Counted from the stretch's first letter, positions 34,240 through 44,109 are shown. The stretch: DNA of 64,000 nt from Brachybacterium vulturis (GCF_002407185.1 NZ_CP023563.1:496001-560000), one strand, 5' to 3'. Notes: generated from the sequence alone by a model not told the origin. A program made the numbers and translations.

Positions 34240-35257
34240 GGGTCAGATCCCTGGTGGGGCCGACGGAGGGGATGTCTCGCCGCACCCCGACCTCGTGCCC
34301 GGCGTCCCAGCTGCCGCGGGTGACACCGATCAGCTCCAGCAGCAGGGGGACGACGTCCTCGCTGTGCAGGGCGGGGACCCCTGCGGCCCGCTGCCTCGTC
34401 CACGCGTGGGAGCCGTCCGGTCCCACCCGGTGCAGGAGCAGGAACGAACGGCGCACGTCCTCTTCGTCCTCCCCGTGGCCGCCCTCGGGCTTGTGCCCGT
34501 GGTCCGTGACGACGGCGATCAGCCATTCCTCGCCCAGCTGTTCGTAGCGCTCGCTGACCGCCTTGACCAGGTATCGCACATGCTCGTCGACCGCGGTGAT
34601 CGCCGCCCTGTACTGCGCGGAGGCGGCGCCATGGGCGTGACCGGCCTCGTCGGCCCCCTCGAAGTAGACGAAGGCCGCGTCGGGTCCTTCGTGGTTGAGC
34701 ACCCAGGCGGCTCGGGTGCGCACCTGCACGTCCGCGCTGACGCAGCCGCGCGAGAAGTCCGTGGCGGTCATCAGCTGGTGCTGCCCGCCCAGCTGCTGGT
34801 CGACCCGCTGGTGGATCACCGGCCCCGCGCTCCCGGCGGCGACCAACGCATCCCAGGTCGAAGCGGCGAAGGTGCGGGCCGACGGGTCGGCGAAGAACAC
34901 CTGTGAGAGCAGGTCCGGGGTGCGGGCGAGCCGATGGCCGACGAACTCGTTCCACCACACATTGTTCTGCTCGTGCGTGGTGCCCGTCAGGAGGGAGGCC
35001 CAGCCGGGCCCGGAGTCGGTGGGCGGGGTCATCCAGACCGGCAGCACGGCGCCGCCCTCGAGCAGACGGGCCAGGGTGGGTGCCGCCGGGGCATCGCCCG
35101 GTGCGGGCATCTGCGGTGGGTCGGCGGGACGGGGTTCCGCGGCGAAGCGCGGGTCCGCGGGTCGGTCCGGACGGTCGAAGCCCTCGTGCAGGGCGATGGC
35201 AGTGGGGAGGGCGACGTCGATGCGCACGCCGTCCAGGCCGATCAGCAGGAGTTTCAT
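34229..35257 (-). CDS. Alkaline-phosphatase-superfamily phosphodiesterase
   Basis: A 342-residue metal hydrolase of the type I phosphodiesterase/nucleotide pyrophosphatase group. Metal and active-site candidates are LIGLDGVR near residue 8, TPPTDSGPGWASLLTG, FEGADEAGHAHG and VVTDHGHKPEGG. There is no signal peptide. It overlaps the mannosidase by 4 bp (ATGA) and the HAD gene by 11 bp, so the three are translated together. It would hydrolyse a phosphodiester or phosphomonoester in the same pathway as the mannosidase. Confidence 0.82.
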   Translation of the reverse strand: MKLLLIGLDGVRIDVALPTAIALHEGFDRPDRPADPRFAAEPRPADPPQMPAPGDAPAAPTLARLLEGGAVLPVWMTPPTDSGPGWASLLTGTTHEQNNVWWNEFVGHRLARTPDLLSQVFFADPSARTFAASTWDALVAAGSAGPVIHQRVDQQLGGQHQLMTATDFSRGCVSADVQVRTRAAWVLNHEGPDAAFVYFEGADEAGHAHGAASAQYRAAITAVDEHVRYLVKAVSERYEQLGEEWLIAVVTDHGHKPEGGHGEDEEDVRRSFLLLHRVGPDGSHAWTRQRAAGVPALHSEDVVPLLLELIGVTRGSWDAGHEVGVRRDIPSVGPTRDLTHEW

Positions 35258-38200
35258 GAGGCGGCCTCCGGGGTCAGACGCAGCGAGACGATCTGGAAAG
35301 GGTGCAGGGTGAGGGGGATGCCCGCCCCATCGACGAGAGCGCCGGGGTGCAGATCCACCTGGGGCTGCTCGAGGGGCTCGTCCAGAGGGTCGACCTCCCA
35401 TGCCCGCTGCACGGCGAATCCGGGACGGAGGGTGGTGCGCGTGCGGACGCCGCGCCCCTCGTAGAGGCGCACGATGACGTCCCCGGAGCCGTCGTGCGCC
35501 GGGAGCACCGCCTCGACATGCACGCCCGGATCCTCGATCTGAGCCAGGGTGCAGGCTCGGGCAGGTGCCGTGGTGACGCGCAGCGGCTGGTTCAGGGCGT
35601 AACCGGCATGCGCCGCCGCGACGGGATCGGGGTCGACCAGCAGCGAGTACCGCAGCCGGCGTCGGCTGCGGTCCGCGCGCGGGTCGGGCCAGTTCGGGCT
35701 CCGCATGAGGCTCAGCCGCAGCAAGGTGCCGGTCCCGTCGTCCCCGTACCAGGGCATCGCGTCGTAGCCGTAGGTGGAGTCGGTGATCAGCGCCGCGCCC
35801 TCGCCGGGCCCGGCGGCGAGCACCCAGCGGTGCATCACCGTCTCGAACTTCGCGAACTCCCAGGACGTGTTCTCGTGCAGCTCCCGGGCGACGTGCCCGA
35901 ACTGGGTCTCGGCGAGCGTGCGCTCCGCCCGGACGGCGAGCGGGAATGCGGCCTTGAGCAGCGTCTCCCGCTCGTGCCAGTCCACATCGAGAGAGACGTT
36001 GATCTGTGGGCTCTCCGCATCCAGGCTGATGGTCATGATCGCGGGTGACTCGCCGAGGACCCGCTGGATGCGGACGCTCGCGCGCAGCGGGCCGTCCTCG
36101 AGGACATGGAGGGTCGGCACCTGCGCGGGGACGAGCGCACGGTGGTTCCCGCGGTAGTGACGATCGATGTCCCATGCGTCGAACTCGTTGGGGACGTCCT
36201 CGAACAGCTGGAGCTCGTTGCCGCGGGCTCCTGGGGCGAGGACCTCGCGGTCGTGCTCCCGGTCGTGGACGCGGCGCAGGGCCCCGTCGGGGTCGATGTG
36301 GACCTCGAGGCGGGAGTTGCGCAGGATCGCGCCGCCGGAGCCGTCCTCGACGGCGGTCGCGACGTCCCGCGGTGTGGCGATCACCTGCTCGAGAGGGGTG
36401 AGAGAGGAGGCGGGCACCTCCACCAGCTGGGTGGTCCCACCGAGCTCGATCACCTCGCGGCGCGGGTGAGGGCCGGGGTTCAGCAGTCCGATCGCCTCGG
36501 GGCCGGCGGCGAGGAGCGCCAGGCCCTCCCCGGTCAGCCTCGCGGTCTCGCTGAGGATCTCCGCATGGTCGGCCCGGGCGTCCCGGTGGACCCACGCGAT
36601 CGAGCTGCCGGGGAGGATGTCGTGGAACTGCAGCAGCAGGGTCCGCTTCCAGAGGGCGTCGACCGCGGACCGGTCCAGCGTGCCGAGCCCGGCCAGGCCC
36701 ACCATCGTCCAGACCAGTTCGAGTTCACGCAGGGAGTGCTCGGCACGGCGGTTGCCCTGCTTCATCTCCAGCTGCGAGGTGAAGATGCCGCGGTGGAACT
36801 CGAGGTAGAGCTCCCCGCGGTAGGTCGGCGCCGCCTCGGCGTACTCCGCCCGTGCGGCGTCGAAGAAGGCATCGGGGTCGCCCATGCGCAGCCGCGGCGA
36901 GCCCTCGAGATCCGCCCGCCGACGGGCCCGCTCGAGCATGTCCGCGGTGGGGCCCCCGCCGCCGTCGCCGTAGCCGAACGGGATCACCTGATGGCTCGCC
37001 CGTCCCTTCTCCTGGAAAGTGCGCTCGGCATGGGCGATCTCGTCTGCCGTGAGCATCGAGTCGTAACAGTCCACGGGCGGGAAATGGGTGAACAGGCGCG
37101 ACCCGTCGAGCCCCTCCCACCAGAAGGTGGAATGCGGGTGCTGATTGGTGCGGTTCCAGGAGATCTTCTGGGTCAGGAAGCCGTCCATCCCGAGCTGGCG
37201 CGCGATCTGCGGCAGCGCGGCGGAGTACCCGAAGGAGTCCGGCAGCCACAGCGTGCGCGAACGGATCCCGAACTCGGTCTCGAAGTATCGGGTGCCGTAG
37301 GTGAACTGGCGCAGGAGCGCCTCCCCGCCGGGCATCGTCGCGTCGGACTCGACCCACATGCCGCCCGCCGGGAACCAACGTCCGTCGGCGACGGCCGAGC
37401 GCACCCGCTCGAAGACGTCCGGCTGGTGCTCCTGGAGCCATTCATACTGCTGGGCGCTGGTGGCGGTGAAGGTGAGCTCCGGGTACTCCTGCATCAGCGC
37501 TGTGACGTTGGAGAAGGTCCGCGCCACCTTCCGGACGGTTTCGCGGACCGGCCACAGCCAGGCGGAGTCGATGTGGGCGTGGCCGATGGTGGTGATCCGC
37601 AGCGCCGAGGCGGCGGCGGGGGCGGCGAGGGCCGGGGCGAGCACCTCACGGGCCGCGGCGGCGGTGCCGGGGACATCGTGGAGGTCGAGAGCGTCGATCG
37701 CGTCGTCGAGGGCGCTGAGGACCCGGGCCCGACGGACCGAGTCCCGTCCCAGCTCGCCGGCGAGCCCACGCAGCACGTCGACATCGTGCCAGAGCCCCCA
37801 GACGGTCTCGTCGCGCACCACCCAGCGGGCGCTGCGGAGCGAGTAGAGCGGGTCCTGCGGAGCAGTGAGACGGTCCCCGAGCTCGGTCGGCTCGGTCCCG
37901 CGCTCCATCATGTCGGGGTTCGCCGCGGCCTCGAGGTGGAACCGGACCCCGTCCCCGACGGTCGCGTGCACGATCACCGAGCGGTTGCGGGAGTTGATGG
38001 CCTTCAACGGTGTCATGGTGGCATCGAAGAGGAGGCCCTCGCACTGGTTGCCGGGCCAGTCGTCCTTGAAGCCGAGGTCGACCTCGAGGCGCAGCACGGC
38101 GTCCTGCGCGACGGCGGGAACGATGCCCTCAAGTCGGAACCACGTGGTGGACCACGGCGCGCCCCAGGCGTGGGGCAGCGAGACGGGGACGTGGTCCTGG

Positions 38201-38355
38201 GCGGGGACCGTACCGGGCGGGACCGGTTCGCCGTCACCCGGCACGACCCAGGAGCTCACGGAGAGCGGGCCGAGGTCGCGCTGGAGCGCGGGGAGGATGC
38301 GCTCGCGATGGGCTCTGTCGACGCGTGCGAGGATCCGGGTGTCGTCCTGGAACAC
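35254..38355 (-). CDS. Alpha-mannosidase (GH38)
   Basis: A 1033-residue cytoplasmic family 38 glycosidase, zinc-dependent. The metal site HIDSAWLWP has His261 and Asp263; the nucleophile is predicted as Asp373 in WLPDSFGY. GMWVESDATMPGGEALLRQ is also diagnostic. The start is GTG 38355, with AGGAGG six bases upstream. C-terminal beta-rich domains complete the typical GH38 layout. It sits between the GH4 gene and two phosphoesterases, suggesting a phosphate-bearing mannoside as substrate. Confidence 0.93.
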   Translation of the reverse strand: MFQDDTRILARVDRAHRERILPALQRDLGPLSVSSWVVPGDGEPVPPGTVPAQDHVPVSLPHAWGAPWSTTWFRLEGIVPAVAQDAVLRLEVDLGFKDDWPGNQCEGLLFDATMTPLKAINSRNRSVIVHATVGDGVRFHLEAAANPDMMERGTEPTELGDRLTAPQDPLYSLRSARWVVRDETVWGLWHDVDVLRGLAGELGRDSVRRARVLSALDDAIDALDLHDVPGTAAAAREVLAPALAAPAAASALRITTIGHAHIDSAWLWPVRETVRKVARTFSNVTALMQEYPELTFTATSAQQYEWLQEHQPDVFERVRSAVADGRWFPAGGMWVESDATMPGGEALLRQFTYGTRYFETEFGIRSRTLWLPDSFGYSAALPQIARQLGMDGFLTQKISWNRTNQHPHSTFWWEGLDGSRLFTHFPPVDCYDSMLTADEIAHAERTFQEKGRASHQVIPFGYGDGGGGPTADMLERARRRADLEGSPRLRMGDPDAFFDAARAEYAEAAPTYRGELYLEFHRGIFTSQLEMKQGNRRAEHSLRELELVWTMVGLAGLGTLDRSAVDALWKRTLLLQFHDILPGSSIAWVHRDARADHAEILSETARLTGEGLALLAAGPEAIGLLNPGPHPRREVIELGGTTQLVEVPASSLTPLEQVIATPRDVATAVEDGSGGAILRNSRLEVHIDPDGALRRVHDREHDREVLAPGARGNELQLFEDVPNEFDAWDIDRHYRGNHRALVPAQVPTLHVLEDGPLRASVRIQRVLGESPAIMTISLDAESPQINVSLDVDWHERETLLKAAFPLAVRAERTLAETQFGHVARELHENTSWEFAKFETVMHRWVLAAGPGEGAALITDSTYGYDAMPWYGDDGTGTLLRLSLMRSPNWPDPRADRSRRRLRYSLLVDPDPVAAAHAGYALNQPLRVTTAPARACTLAQIEDPGVHVEAVLPAHDGSGDVIVRLYEGRGVRTRTTLRPGFAVQRAWEVDPLDEPLEQPQVDLHPGALVDGAGIPLTLHPFQIVSLRLTPEAAS

Positions 38356-38368
38356 GGTGGCCTCCTGG

Positions 38369-39754
38369 TCAGCGCAGGGCGACGAGCTCGGGGAACTCGG
38401 CGCGAGAAAGGTCGAACGCGCGCCGGGCGACGCCGACACCGTCGACCAGCGGGTGCAGGGCGAGCGCCTCGATCGCGAGGTCGCGGCGCGACTCCGTCAC
38501 CGCACGGATGACGGTGCGCTCGACATGCTTGACGGTCTGCACCAGCCCGAGGGCGTGCGCGGGCAGCGGGGAGACGGGAAGCGGTCGCGGCCCCGCGGCG
38601 TCCACCAGGCAGGGCACCTCGATCACCGCGTCCTCCGGGAGGTGCTCCAGGGTCCCTCGGTTGGCGACGTTGAGCACCAGCTGTGCTGGGCGGTCATGAG
38701 CGATGGCATGCATGATCGCGAGGGCCACCCGGTCGTAGCCGCCGGCCTCGAGGTCCTCCTCGTCGCGCTCGGCCACCCCGGCGGCCTCCCGGTTGGAAGC
38801 CATATAGGTCTCCTCACGACGCTGGCGCGTGCGCTCCCACAGCAGGGCGGCCTCCGCGGGCACAACTCCGTCGGCGGCTCGATAGAAGCCGTCCTGCTGC
38901 TGCTCCAGGAAGACGCCGCGGGTGGCCTCGCTGCGTCCGTCGGCTTCCACCGTCTCGCGCGCGAAGTAGTAGTAGTGGAGGTACTCATTGGGGATGCTTC
39001 CCAGGGTCCGCAGCCACTCAGCACCGAAGAGCCTCCCCTCCTCGAAGCTCTCGAGGAGGTCGGGACGCTCGAGCAGTCGGGGCAGCACGTCCTCGCCGCG
39101 CACCTGGAGACCCTGCAGCCAGCCAAGATGGTTGAGGCCGGCGTAGTCGAGCCTCACGTCCCCGCCACCGACGCCGACATCGAGGGCCGTGCCCGCCGGG
39201 ACATGACCCGCGGTCTCCAGGCTTCCGAGCACCCGCCGGGCGAGCCCGATCGGAGAGTCGCAGATACCGATCACCCGGTCGCCCAGGATCTCCCGACTGG
39301 CCTCGGTGACGATCCCGGCCGGGTTGGTGAAGTTGATGAGCCATGCCTCGGGGTTCACGTCGGCCAGGGTACGCGCGATGTCCAGCGCAACCGGCAGTCC
39401 GCGCAGGGCATAGCTGATGCCGCCGAAGCCAGTGGTCTCCTGTCCGAGGATCCCCAGCTCGCGCGCGATCCTCTCGTCTGCAGCACGTCCCTTGGTGCCC
39501 CCCACGCGGATGGCGGAGAACACGAAGTCGGCACCCCGCACGGCGTCTGCGAGCTCGGAGCAGATCATGATCCGCGGCGCATCGGGGACGGCCTCGGCCA
39601 TCGCGACGAGGATCTTCTCCATCGCAGCCAGGCGCACCCCGTCGGTGTCGTGCAGGCGCACCTGGGTGACACGGCCGTCGGTGCGATCGGCCAGCAGGGT
39701 GCGGAAGACCAGGGGGACGCGGAAGCCGCCTCCCCCGAGCAGGGCGAGAATCAT
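38369..39754 (-). CDS. GH4 family glycosidase (6-phospho-beta-glucosidase type)
   Basis: A complete 461-residue NAD/Mn-dependent glycosidase. The N-terminal Rossmann motif is LLGGGGFRVP. FTNPAG, the metal-binding Cys in GICDSPIGL and LNHLGW are the GH4 core. NEYLHYYY follows. ATGA overlap with the DeoR gene shows translational coupling. It is a paralogue of the truncated gene at the left edge. GH4 6-phospho-glycosidases need a phosphorylated substrate, which fits the neighbouring kinase and phosphatases; specificity is not assignable. Confidence 0.9.
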   Translation of the reverse strand: MILALLGGGGFRVPLVFRTLLADRTDGRVTQVRLHDTDGVRLAAMEKILVAMAEAVPDAPRIMICSELADAVRGADFVFSAIRVGGTKGRAADERIARELGILGQETTGFGGISYALRGLPVALDIARTLADVNPEAWLINFTNPAGIVTEASREILGDRVIGICDSPIGLARRVLGSLETAGHVPAGTALDVGVGGGDVRLDYAGLNHLGWLQGLQVRGEDVLPRLLERPDLLESFEEGRLFGAEWLRTLGSIPNEYLHYYYFARETVEADGRSEATRGVFLEQQQDGFYRAADGVVPAEAALLWERTRQRREETYMASNREAAGVAERDEEDLEAGGYDRVALAIMHAIAHDRPAQLVLNVANRGTLEHLPEDAVIEVPCLVDAAGPRPLPVSPLPAHALGLVQTVKHVERTVIRAVTESRRDLAIEALALHPLVDGVGVARRAFDLSRAEFPELVALR

Positions 39755-40581
39755 GGGACGAGGACCTCCGTCGAGGCGTCGGCGCAGAGGCGCGCGAGCG
39801 CCGTCGGCAGGGGGCGGTCGATGACGAGCCGGTCCACGGACGCCAGCTCGAGGGCGGTGTACGCACCGATCCCGGGGATCTTCGAGGAGTCGGCGAGCAC
39901 CGTGGTCTCGCCGCTGCACTCGGCGGCGGCCTGCTTGATGACGGCCTGTCGGGCATCATTGTCGCGGACGACGCCGAGGTCGGTGATGCCGGCACAGCCC
40001 AGGAAGGCGCGGTCGATGTGGAGTTCGCGAAGCTCCTGCTGAACGCTGCGTCCCTGCGTGCAGCGGTATTCGCGGTTGTACTCGCCGCCGAGGACCACGA
40101 GGTTGCCGCGTTGCGAGGCGGACAGCGCGTCCACCACGCCGAGAGAATTGGTGACCACGGTCAGCTGGCGACCCACGAGGCAGCTGGCCAGCTCGTAGGT
40201 GGTGGTGCCGATGTCCAGGAAGAGGGTCTCGCCATCCCCCACCAGCGCGGCGGCCGCGCGGGCGAGAGCACGCTTGACAGCGGAGTTCCTGGCCAGCACT
40301 TCGTGGAACAGTTCGTCGACCTCCGGGGGTTCCTCGGCGGACAGATCCTCGTCCGGCACGGCACCGGGCGCGGGATCCGCCTCATCCTCGTGCTCCGGAA
40401 GCCTCGCGCCTCCATGGACGCGCTCGACGCGCCCCTCGGCGACCAGATCATCGAGGTCCCGCCGGGCGGTCGCCCCGGACACGCCGAGGACGTCGACGAT
40501 CTCGTGGGTGGAGACGACCTTCTGCTTGTGCAGCATGAATTCGATCGCATCGAGGCGGGCAACTCTGATCACACGGGACAC
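39751..40581 (-). CDS. DeoR family transcriptional repressor
   Basis: A 276-residue sugar-operon repressor. The N-terminal winged helix has STHEIVDVLGVSGATARRDLDDL; the C-terminal DeoRC sensor has DIGTTTYELA, VVTNSL and LGGEYN. An acidic insertion of about 30 residues (EHEDEADPAPG region) separates the two. The start is GTG 40581; a second GTG three codons in is possible. It is first gene of the operon GH4, GH38, phosphodiesterase, HAD, EEP and is divergent from the kinase/transporter operon, so it likely controls both. Confidence 0.9.
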   Translation of the reverse strand: MSRVIRVARLDAIEFMLHKQKVVSTHEIVDVLGVSGATARRDLDDLVAEGRVERVHGGARLPEHEDEADPAPGAVPDEDLSAEEPPEVDELFHEVLARNSAVKRALARAAAALVGDGETLFLDIGTTTYELASCLVGRQLTVVTNSLGVVDALSASQRGNLVVLGGEYNREYRCTQGRSVQQELRELHIDRAFLGCAGITDLGVVRDNDARQAVIKQAAAECSGETTVLADSSKIPGIGAYTALELASVDRLVIDRPLPTALARLCADASTEVLVP

Positions 40582-40615
40582 GGTATCCCCGCCCCCTCCT
40601 CAAAGCAACACTTTC

Positions 40616-40627
40616 GATCATCTGCGC
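40616..40627. promoter_or_regulatory. Candidate DeoR operator, proximal repeat
   Basis: GATCATCTGCGC, 35 bp upstream of the deoR-type gene. It matches the repeat at 40699-40710 (GATCATCCGCAC) at 10 of 12 positions. DeoR proteins often bind direct repeats. Confidence 0.45.
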
Positions 40628-40686
40628 TCACTCGGGGGCAAGCCCAACGGTTCACGTCCAGTTCACGCCCTATTAGCTAATCATCC

Positions 40687-40715
40687 TTGACCATTCATGA
40701 TCATCCGCACACAAT
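40687..40715 (+). promoter_or_regulatory. Promoter of the kinase/ABC transporter operon
   Basis: TTGACC (40687-40692), 17-bp spacer, CACAAT (40710-40715), about 60 bp upstream of the kinase start. The distal candidate operator lies in the spacer. A perfect palindrome ATTAGCTAAT lies just upstream, at 40674-40683. Confidence 0.6.
40699..40710. promoter_or_regulatory. Candidate DeoR operator, distal repeat
   Basis: GATCATCCGCAC lies between the -35 and -10 of the kinase promoter, in the same orientation as the copy at 40616-40627, 83 bp away. Confidence 0.45.
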
Positions 40716-40774
40716 AGGCGTCACATTCTCGGGTCACAGTGGTGTGGCACGAGCCGACGAGGAACGGATTCCGG

Positions 40775-41770
40775 ATGCACCCCTCACCGACCCGGACAGC
40801 GGCCAGGCGCCTCCCAGCCGCGCCGCCGAGCATCGACCTGCTCGCGGTGGGCCAGCTCTTCCTCGACGTGCTCTACGGGGTGCTCCCCGCGGCACCGAGC
40901 CCCGGCCAGGAGGTCTTCACCGACAGAGCAGCGCTCCTGCCCGGGGGCATAGCGAACTTCGCCGCGGCCGGCTCGGCGCTCGGGGCTCGCACCGCCATCG
41001 CCGCCCGAATCGGCGACGGCCCCATCAGCCGAATCACCCGCACGCTGCTCGAGGGCTCCGGCATCGACACCACGCGCCTCCTGGTCACCCCCGATTGGGA
41101 CCTCCAGATCACCTCGGCCCTCCCCTATGCGGGCGATCGGGCCCTGGTCACCGGCGGGTCCGCTCCCACGATCGCAGCGGCCGCAGCCCCGGACCCACGC
41201 GGCGCCGCCTCCATCGCCCTGCATCTGGGGCCGGAGGAGATGCCCTGGCTCGCCGCCTCCGACGCCCGGATCTGGGCTGACGTCGGCTGGGATGCGAGCG
41301 GAGCCTGGGACCCCGGCCTGCTGCGTCACCTCGAGCACTGCGAGGGCTTCCTTCCCAATGCCGACGAGGCGATGGCCTACACCCGGACCGACTCCCCCTC
41401 GGCCGCCGCGCATCGTCTCGCCGAGAGGGTGCCGATCGTCGTCGTCACCTGCGGGGCCGAGGGCGCGCTCGGGATCGACGCCCGGTCGGGGCTCGAGGTC
41501 GCAGTGGGTGCGCCAGCACTCGGTCCTGTGGACCCCACCGGCGCCGGCGACACCTTCGGCGCCGCGCTGATCGTGCTCCGCGATCGGGGGCTGGGCTTCC
41601 GCGATGCCCTGGAGGCTGCGTGCCTTGCCGCCTCCGCCCGGGCCGCGGGGCTGGCCGGCCCGGGCATCACCCCGAGCCCGTCACAACTTGCGGCTCTCGC
41701 CCGGCAGCACCGGCTGGGATGCACCGAAGCCCTCGAGGCGCTCGCCGCAACGTCCGTACCCGACGCCTGA
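40775..41770 (+). CDS. PfkB family carbohydrate kinase
   Basis: A 331-residue ribokinase-like sugar kinase. LPGGIANFAAAGSALGA marks the substrate lobe and DPTGAGDTFGAALI the ATP/catalytic signature. I choose ATG 40775; GTG codons at 40739/40742 would extend it by 12 residues. It is the first gene of an operon with a family-1 ABC importer and divergent from the mannosidase operon, so it probably phosphorylates the sugar that this system imports or releases. Confidence 0.85.
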   Translation: MHPSPTRTAARRLPAAPPSIDLLAVGQLFLDVLYGVLPAAPSPGQEVFTDRAALLPGGIANFAAAGSALGARTAIAARIGDGPISRITRTLLEGSGIDTTRLLVTPDWDLQITSALPYAGDRALVTGGSAPTIAAAAAPDPRGAASIALHLGPEEMPWLAASDARIWADVGWDASGAWDPGLLRHLEHCEGFLPNADEAMAYTRTDSPSAAAHRLAERVPIVVVTCGAEGALGIDARSGLEVAVGAPALGPVDPTGAGDTFGAALIVLRDRGLGFRDALEAACLAASARAAGLAGPGITPSPSQLAALARQHRLGCTEALEALAATSVPDA

Positions 41771-41821
41771 CCTCCCTCAACTCCCAATAAACCTGCTGCA
41801 ACAGTCTCGAAGGAGAGTTCC

Positions 41822-43111
41822 ATGATCCGCACCCCACTCACCCGCCGCACCGCCCTGGGCCTCGGCGCCGCCACCGGCTCGCTCGCCCTGCTCTCCGCCT
41901 GCTCGACCAGCGCCGGCGGGGAGGCCACCGGCGAGGGGGCCACGTTGTGGTACTGGCCCGAGGGCTTCGCGGACGAGATCGTCGAGGACATCCGCACCAC
42001 CTTCCCCGACGCGAACTTCAAGCAGACCATCCAGGGCGGCGACTTCAAGCAGAAGCTCCAGACCACTTTGCAGGCGGGTTCCGGGCTGCCGAACCTCACC
42101 GGGATCAAGGGCGAGGACATCGCACACTTCGCCGAGGTCCCCGACTTCTTCGTCGACCTCAACACCCTGGGCGCCGAGGAGCACAAAGGCGACTACGTCC
42201 CCTGGAAGTGGGAGCAGGCGACCACCCAGGACGGTCGTCAGCTGGGCATCCCGATCGACATCGGACCGACCGCCCTGTTCTACCGCTTCGACATCTTCGA
42301 GCAGCACGGCCTCCCGTCCACCCCGGAGGATCTCGCTGCGGCCGTGCGCGAGTGGGAGTCGCTGTTCGATCTCGGCAAGCAGCTCAACGCCGCCGATCCC
42401 GACACCTACATCATCCGCAACCTCTCCGCGGTCTTCGACATCGCCTGGCGCCAGTCCGGTTCGGCCTTCATCGACCAGGACGGCGTCTTCATCGGCGCCG
42501 ACGAGCACATCCGCAAGGCCTGGGACCTCGCGATCGCGGCTCACGACGCCGGGATCAACGCCGCACTCGAGTCGAACACCCCTGACGTCGCCGCGGCGGT
42601 CGCGGCCGGGAAGCTCCCCGTGGACTTCGGAGCCTCCTGGCACCTGGCCGACCTGATCGTCGACGCCCCCGACACCTCCGGCAAGTGGCACGTGTGCGAG
42701 CATCCCGGGGACGCCACCAACCTCGGCGGTTCGTTCCTCGGGATCCCCGCCGGCTCCGAGAACCACGAGCAGTCCTTCGAGATCATCCTGCGCCTGCTGA
42801 ATGCCGAGAACCTCGCCACCGAGTACACCCACTCGGGGAACTTCCCCGCGAACACCGGGGCCTTCGGCTCGCCGGAGCTGAGCGGTGAGGTCGAGTTCCT
42901 GGGCGGCCAGGTGGCGGCGGAGGTCTTCTCGCGAGCCGCCGAGTACGTGCGACCCCTCTATGAGGACGCTCGGGATGGCATCGTCAACGGGCCCTACTAC
43001 GCCGAGCTCGCCCTCGTCGAGGCCAGCGGCAAGGATCCGGAGACGGCCTGGAAGGATGCGGTCTCCGAGGCCGAGCGGCTGGCGGAGCAGAACGGCGTCA
43101 CGGTCTCCTGA
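41822..43111 (+). CDS. Sugar-binding lipoprotein of an ABC importer (family 1)
   Basis: A 429-residue extracellular solute-binding protein. It has TRRTALGLGAATGS followed by the lipobox LLSAC, so it is lipid-anchored, with an RR pair that may allow Tat export. The mature part fits the family 1 (MalE-like) fold: ATLWYWPEG, GSGLPNLTGIKGEDIAHF, IPIDIGPTALFYR. AAGGAG lies six bases before the ATG. It defines the ligand, presumably a small mannose- or glucose-containing glycoside. Confidence 0.9.
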   Translation: MIRTPLTRRTALGLGAATGSLALLSACSTSAGGEATGEGATLWYWPEGFADEIVEDIRTTFPDANFKQTIQGGDFKQKLQTTLQAGSGLPNLTGIKGEDIAHFAEVPDFFVDLNTLGAEEHKGDYVPWKWEQATTQDGRQLGIPIDIGPTALFYRFDIFEQHGLPSTPEDLAAAVREWESLFDLGKQLNAADPDTYIIRNLSAVFDIAWRQSGSAFIDQDGVFIGADEHIRKAWDLAIAAHDAGINAALESNTPDVAAAVAAGKLPVDFGASWHLADLIVDAPDTSGKWHVCEHPGDATNLGGSFLGIPAGSENHEQSFEIILRLLNAENLATEYTHSGNFPANTGAFGSPELSGEVEFLGGQVAAEVFSRAAEYVRPLYEDARDGIVNGPYYAELALVEASGKDPETAWKDAVSEAERLAEQNGVTVS

Positions 43112-43113
43112 CG

Positions 43114-44109
43114 ATGTCGACCTCGCTCACCCAGAAGCTCACCGCGACCGACACCCCGCCTGCGCCCGGTCCACGCGGGCGGGGGCAGGAGCGGCGCACG
43201 GACCCGGACACCATCCCTCTCGGTCCTCGCCGCGCCCGTCCCGCGTACGTGGCGCTGGCACCGTACTTCCTGCTCTTCGCCACATTCAGCGCACTTCCCA
43301 TCGGTTTCACGATGTTCCTCGCCTTCACCGACTGGCGCGGGATCGGCGACTGGAACATGGTGGGCCTGACGAACTTCGGCTATCTGCTCGAGGACCCGCT
43401 GTTCTGGAAAGCACTGAGCAACACGCTCATCCTCTGGGTGATGGCGACGGTCCCGTGCCTCACACTCGCGACCCTGGTGGCGCTCGGGCTGAACTCCGCA
43501 GTGCGCTTCTCGACCGTCTACCGGGTCGCCTACCTGGTCCCGAACATCACCTCGCTGGTGGCGATGGGCATCCTGTTCAGCTCGATCTTCTCCTCGAACT
43601 TCGGCATCATGAACGCGCTGCTGAACTCCGTCGGACTGGAGTCCGTGCGATGGCTGCAGTCGGAATGGGGCATCAAGGTCGCGATCTCCACCCTCACGGC
43701 ATGGAGTTTCGTGGGCTACAACGCGATGATCATCCTGGCCGGCCTGCAGTCGGTGGAGAAGCAGGTCTACGAGGCCGCTCAGCTCGACGGAGCGGGCCCG
43801 GTGCGGACCTTCTTCACCATCACCCTGCCCATGCTGCGGCCGATCATCATGTTCATCACGATCATGTCGACCATCGGTTCGCTGCAGAGCTTCACCGAGG
43901 CGCAGGTGATGACGTCCTCACAGGGCGGCGGATCCGCGAGCGCCGGTGGGGTCGGCAATTCCGGGCTGACGCTGGTGCTGTACTTCTACTCGGTAGCCTT
44001 CCAGGAGAACCGCTACGGGTACGGCGCGACCATCGCGTGGGGTGTGATGGTCATCGTCATCCTCTTCACGCTCATCAACTGGTTCGCCACGAGGGAGCGT
44101 TCTCGATGA
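43114..44109 (+). CDS. Sugar ABC transporter permease, MalF/UgpA type
   Basis: A 331-residue permease with six membrane segments. After a polar N-terminus comes the first helix at ALAPYFLLFATFSALPIG. The EAA loop reads EKQVYEAAQLDGAGPVRTFFTITLPML. It begins 2 bp after the binding protein stop and overlaps the next permease by 4 bp (ATGA). Confidence 0.93.
   Translation: MSTSLTQKLTATDTPPAPGPRGRGQERRTDPDTIPLGPRRARPAYVALAPYFLLFATFSALPIGFTMFLAFTDWRGIGDWNMVGLTNFGYLLEDPLFWKALSNTLILWVMATVPCLTLATLVALGLNSAVRFSTVYRVAYLVPNITSLVAMGILFSSIFSSNFGIMNALLNSVGLESVRWLQSEWGIKVAISTLTAWSFVGYNAMIILAGLQSVEKQVYEAAQLDGAGPVRTFFTITLPMLRPIIMFITIMSTIGSLQSFTEAQVMTSSQGGGSASAGGVGNSGLTLVLYFYSVAFQENRYGYGATIAWGVMVIVILFTLINWFATRERSR

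Noticed and set aside
36106..38511. Plus-strand open frame of 801 codons opposite the alpha-mannosidase
   Set aside because: Shadow of the GH38 gene; no recognisable domain.
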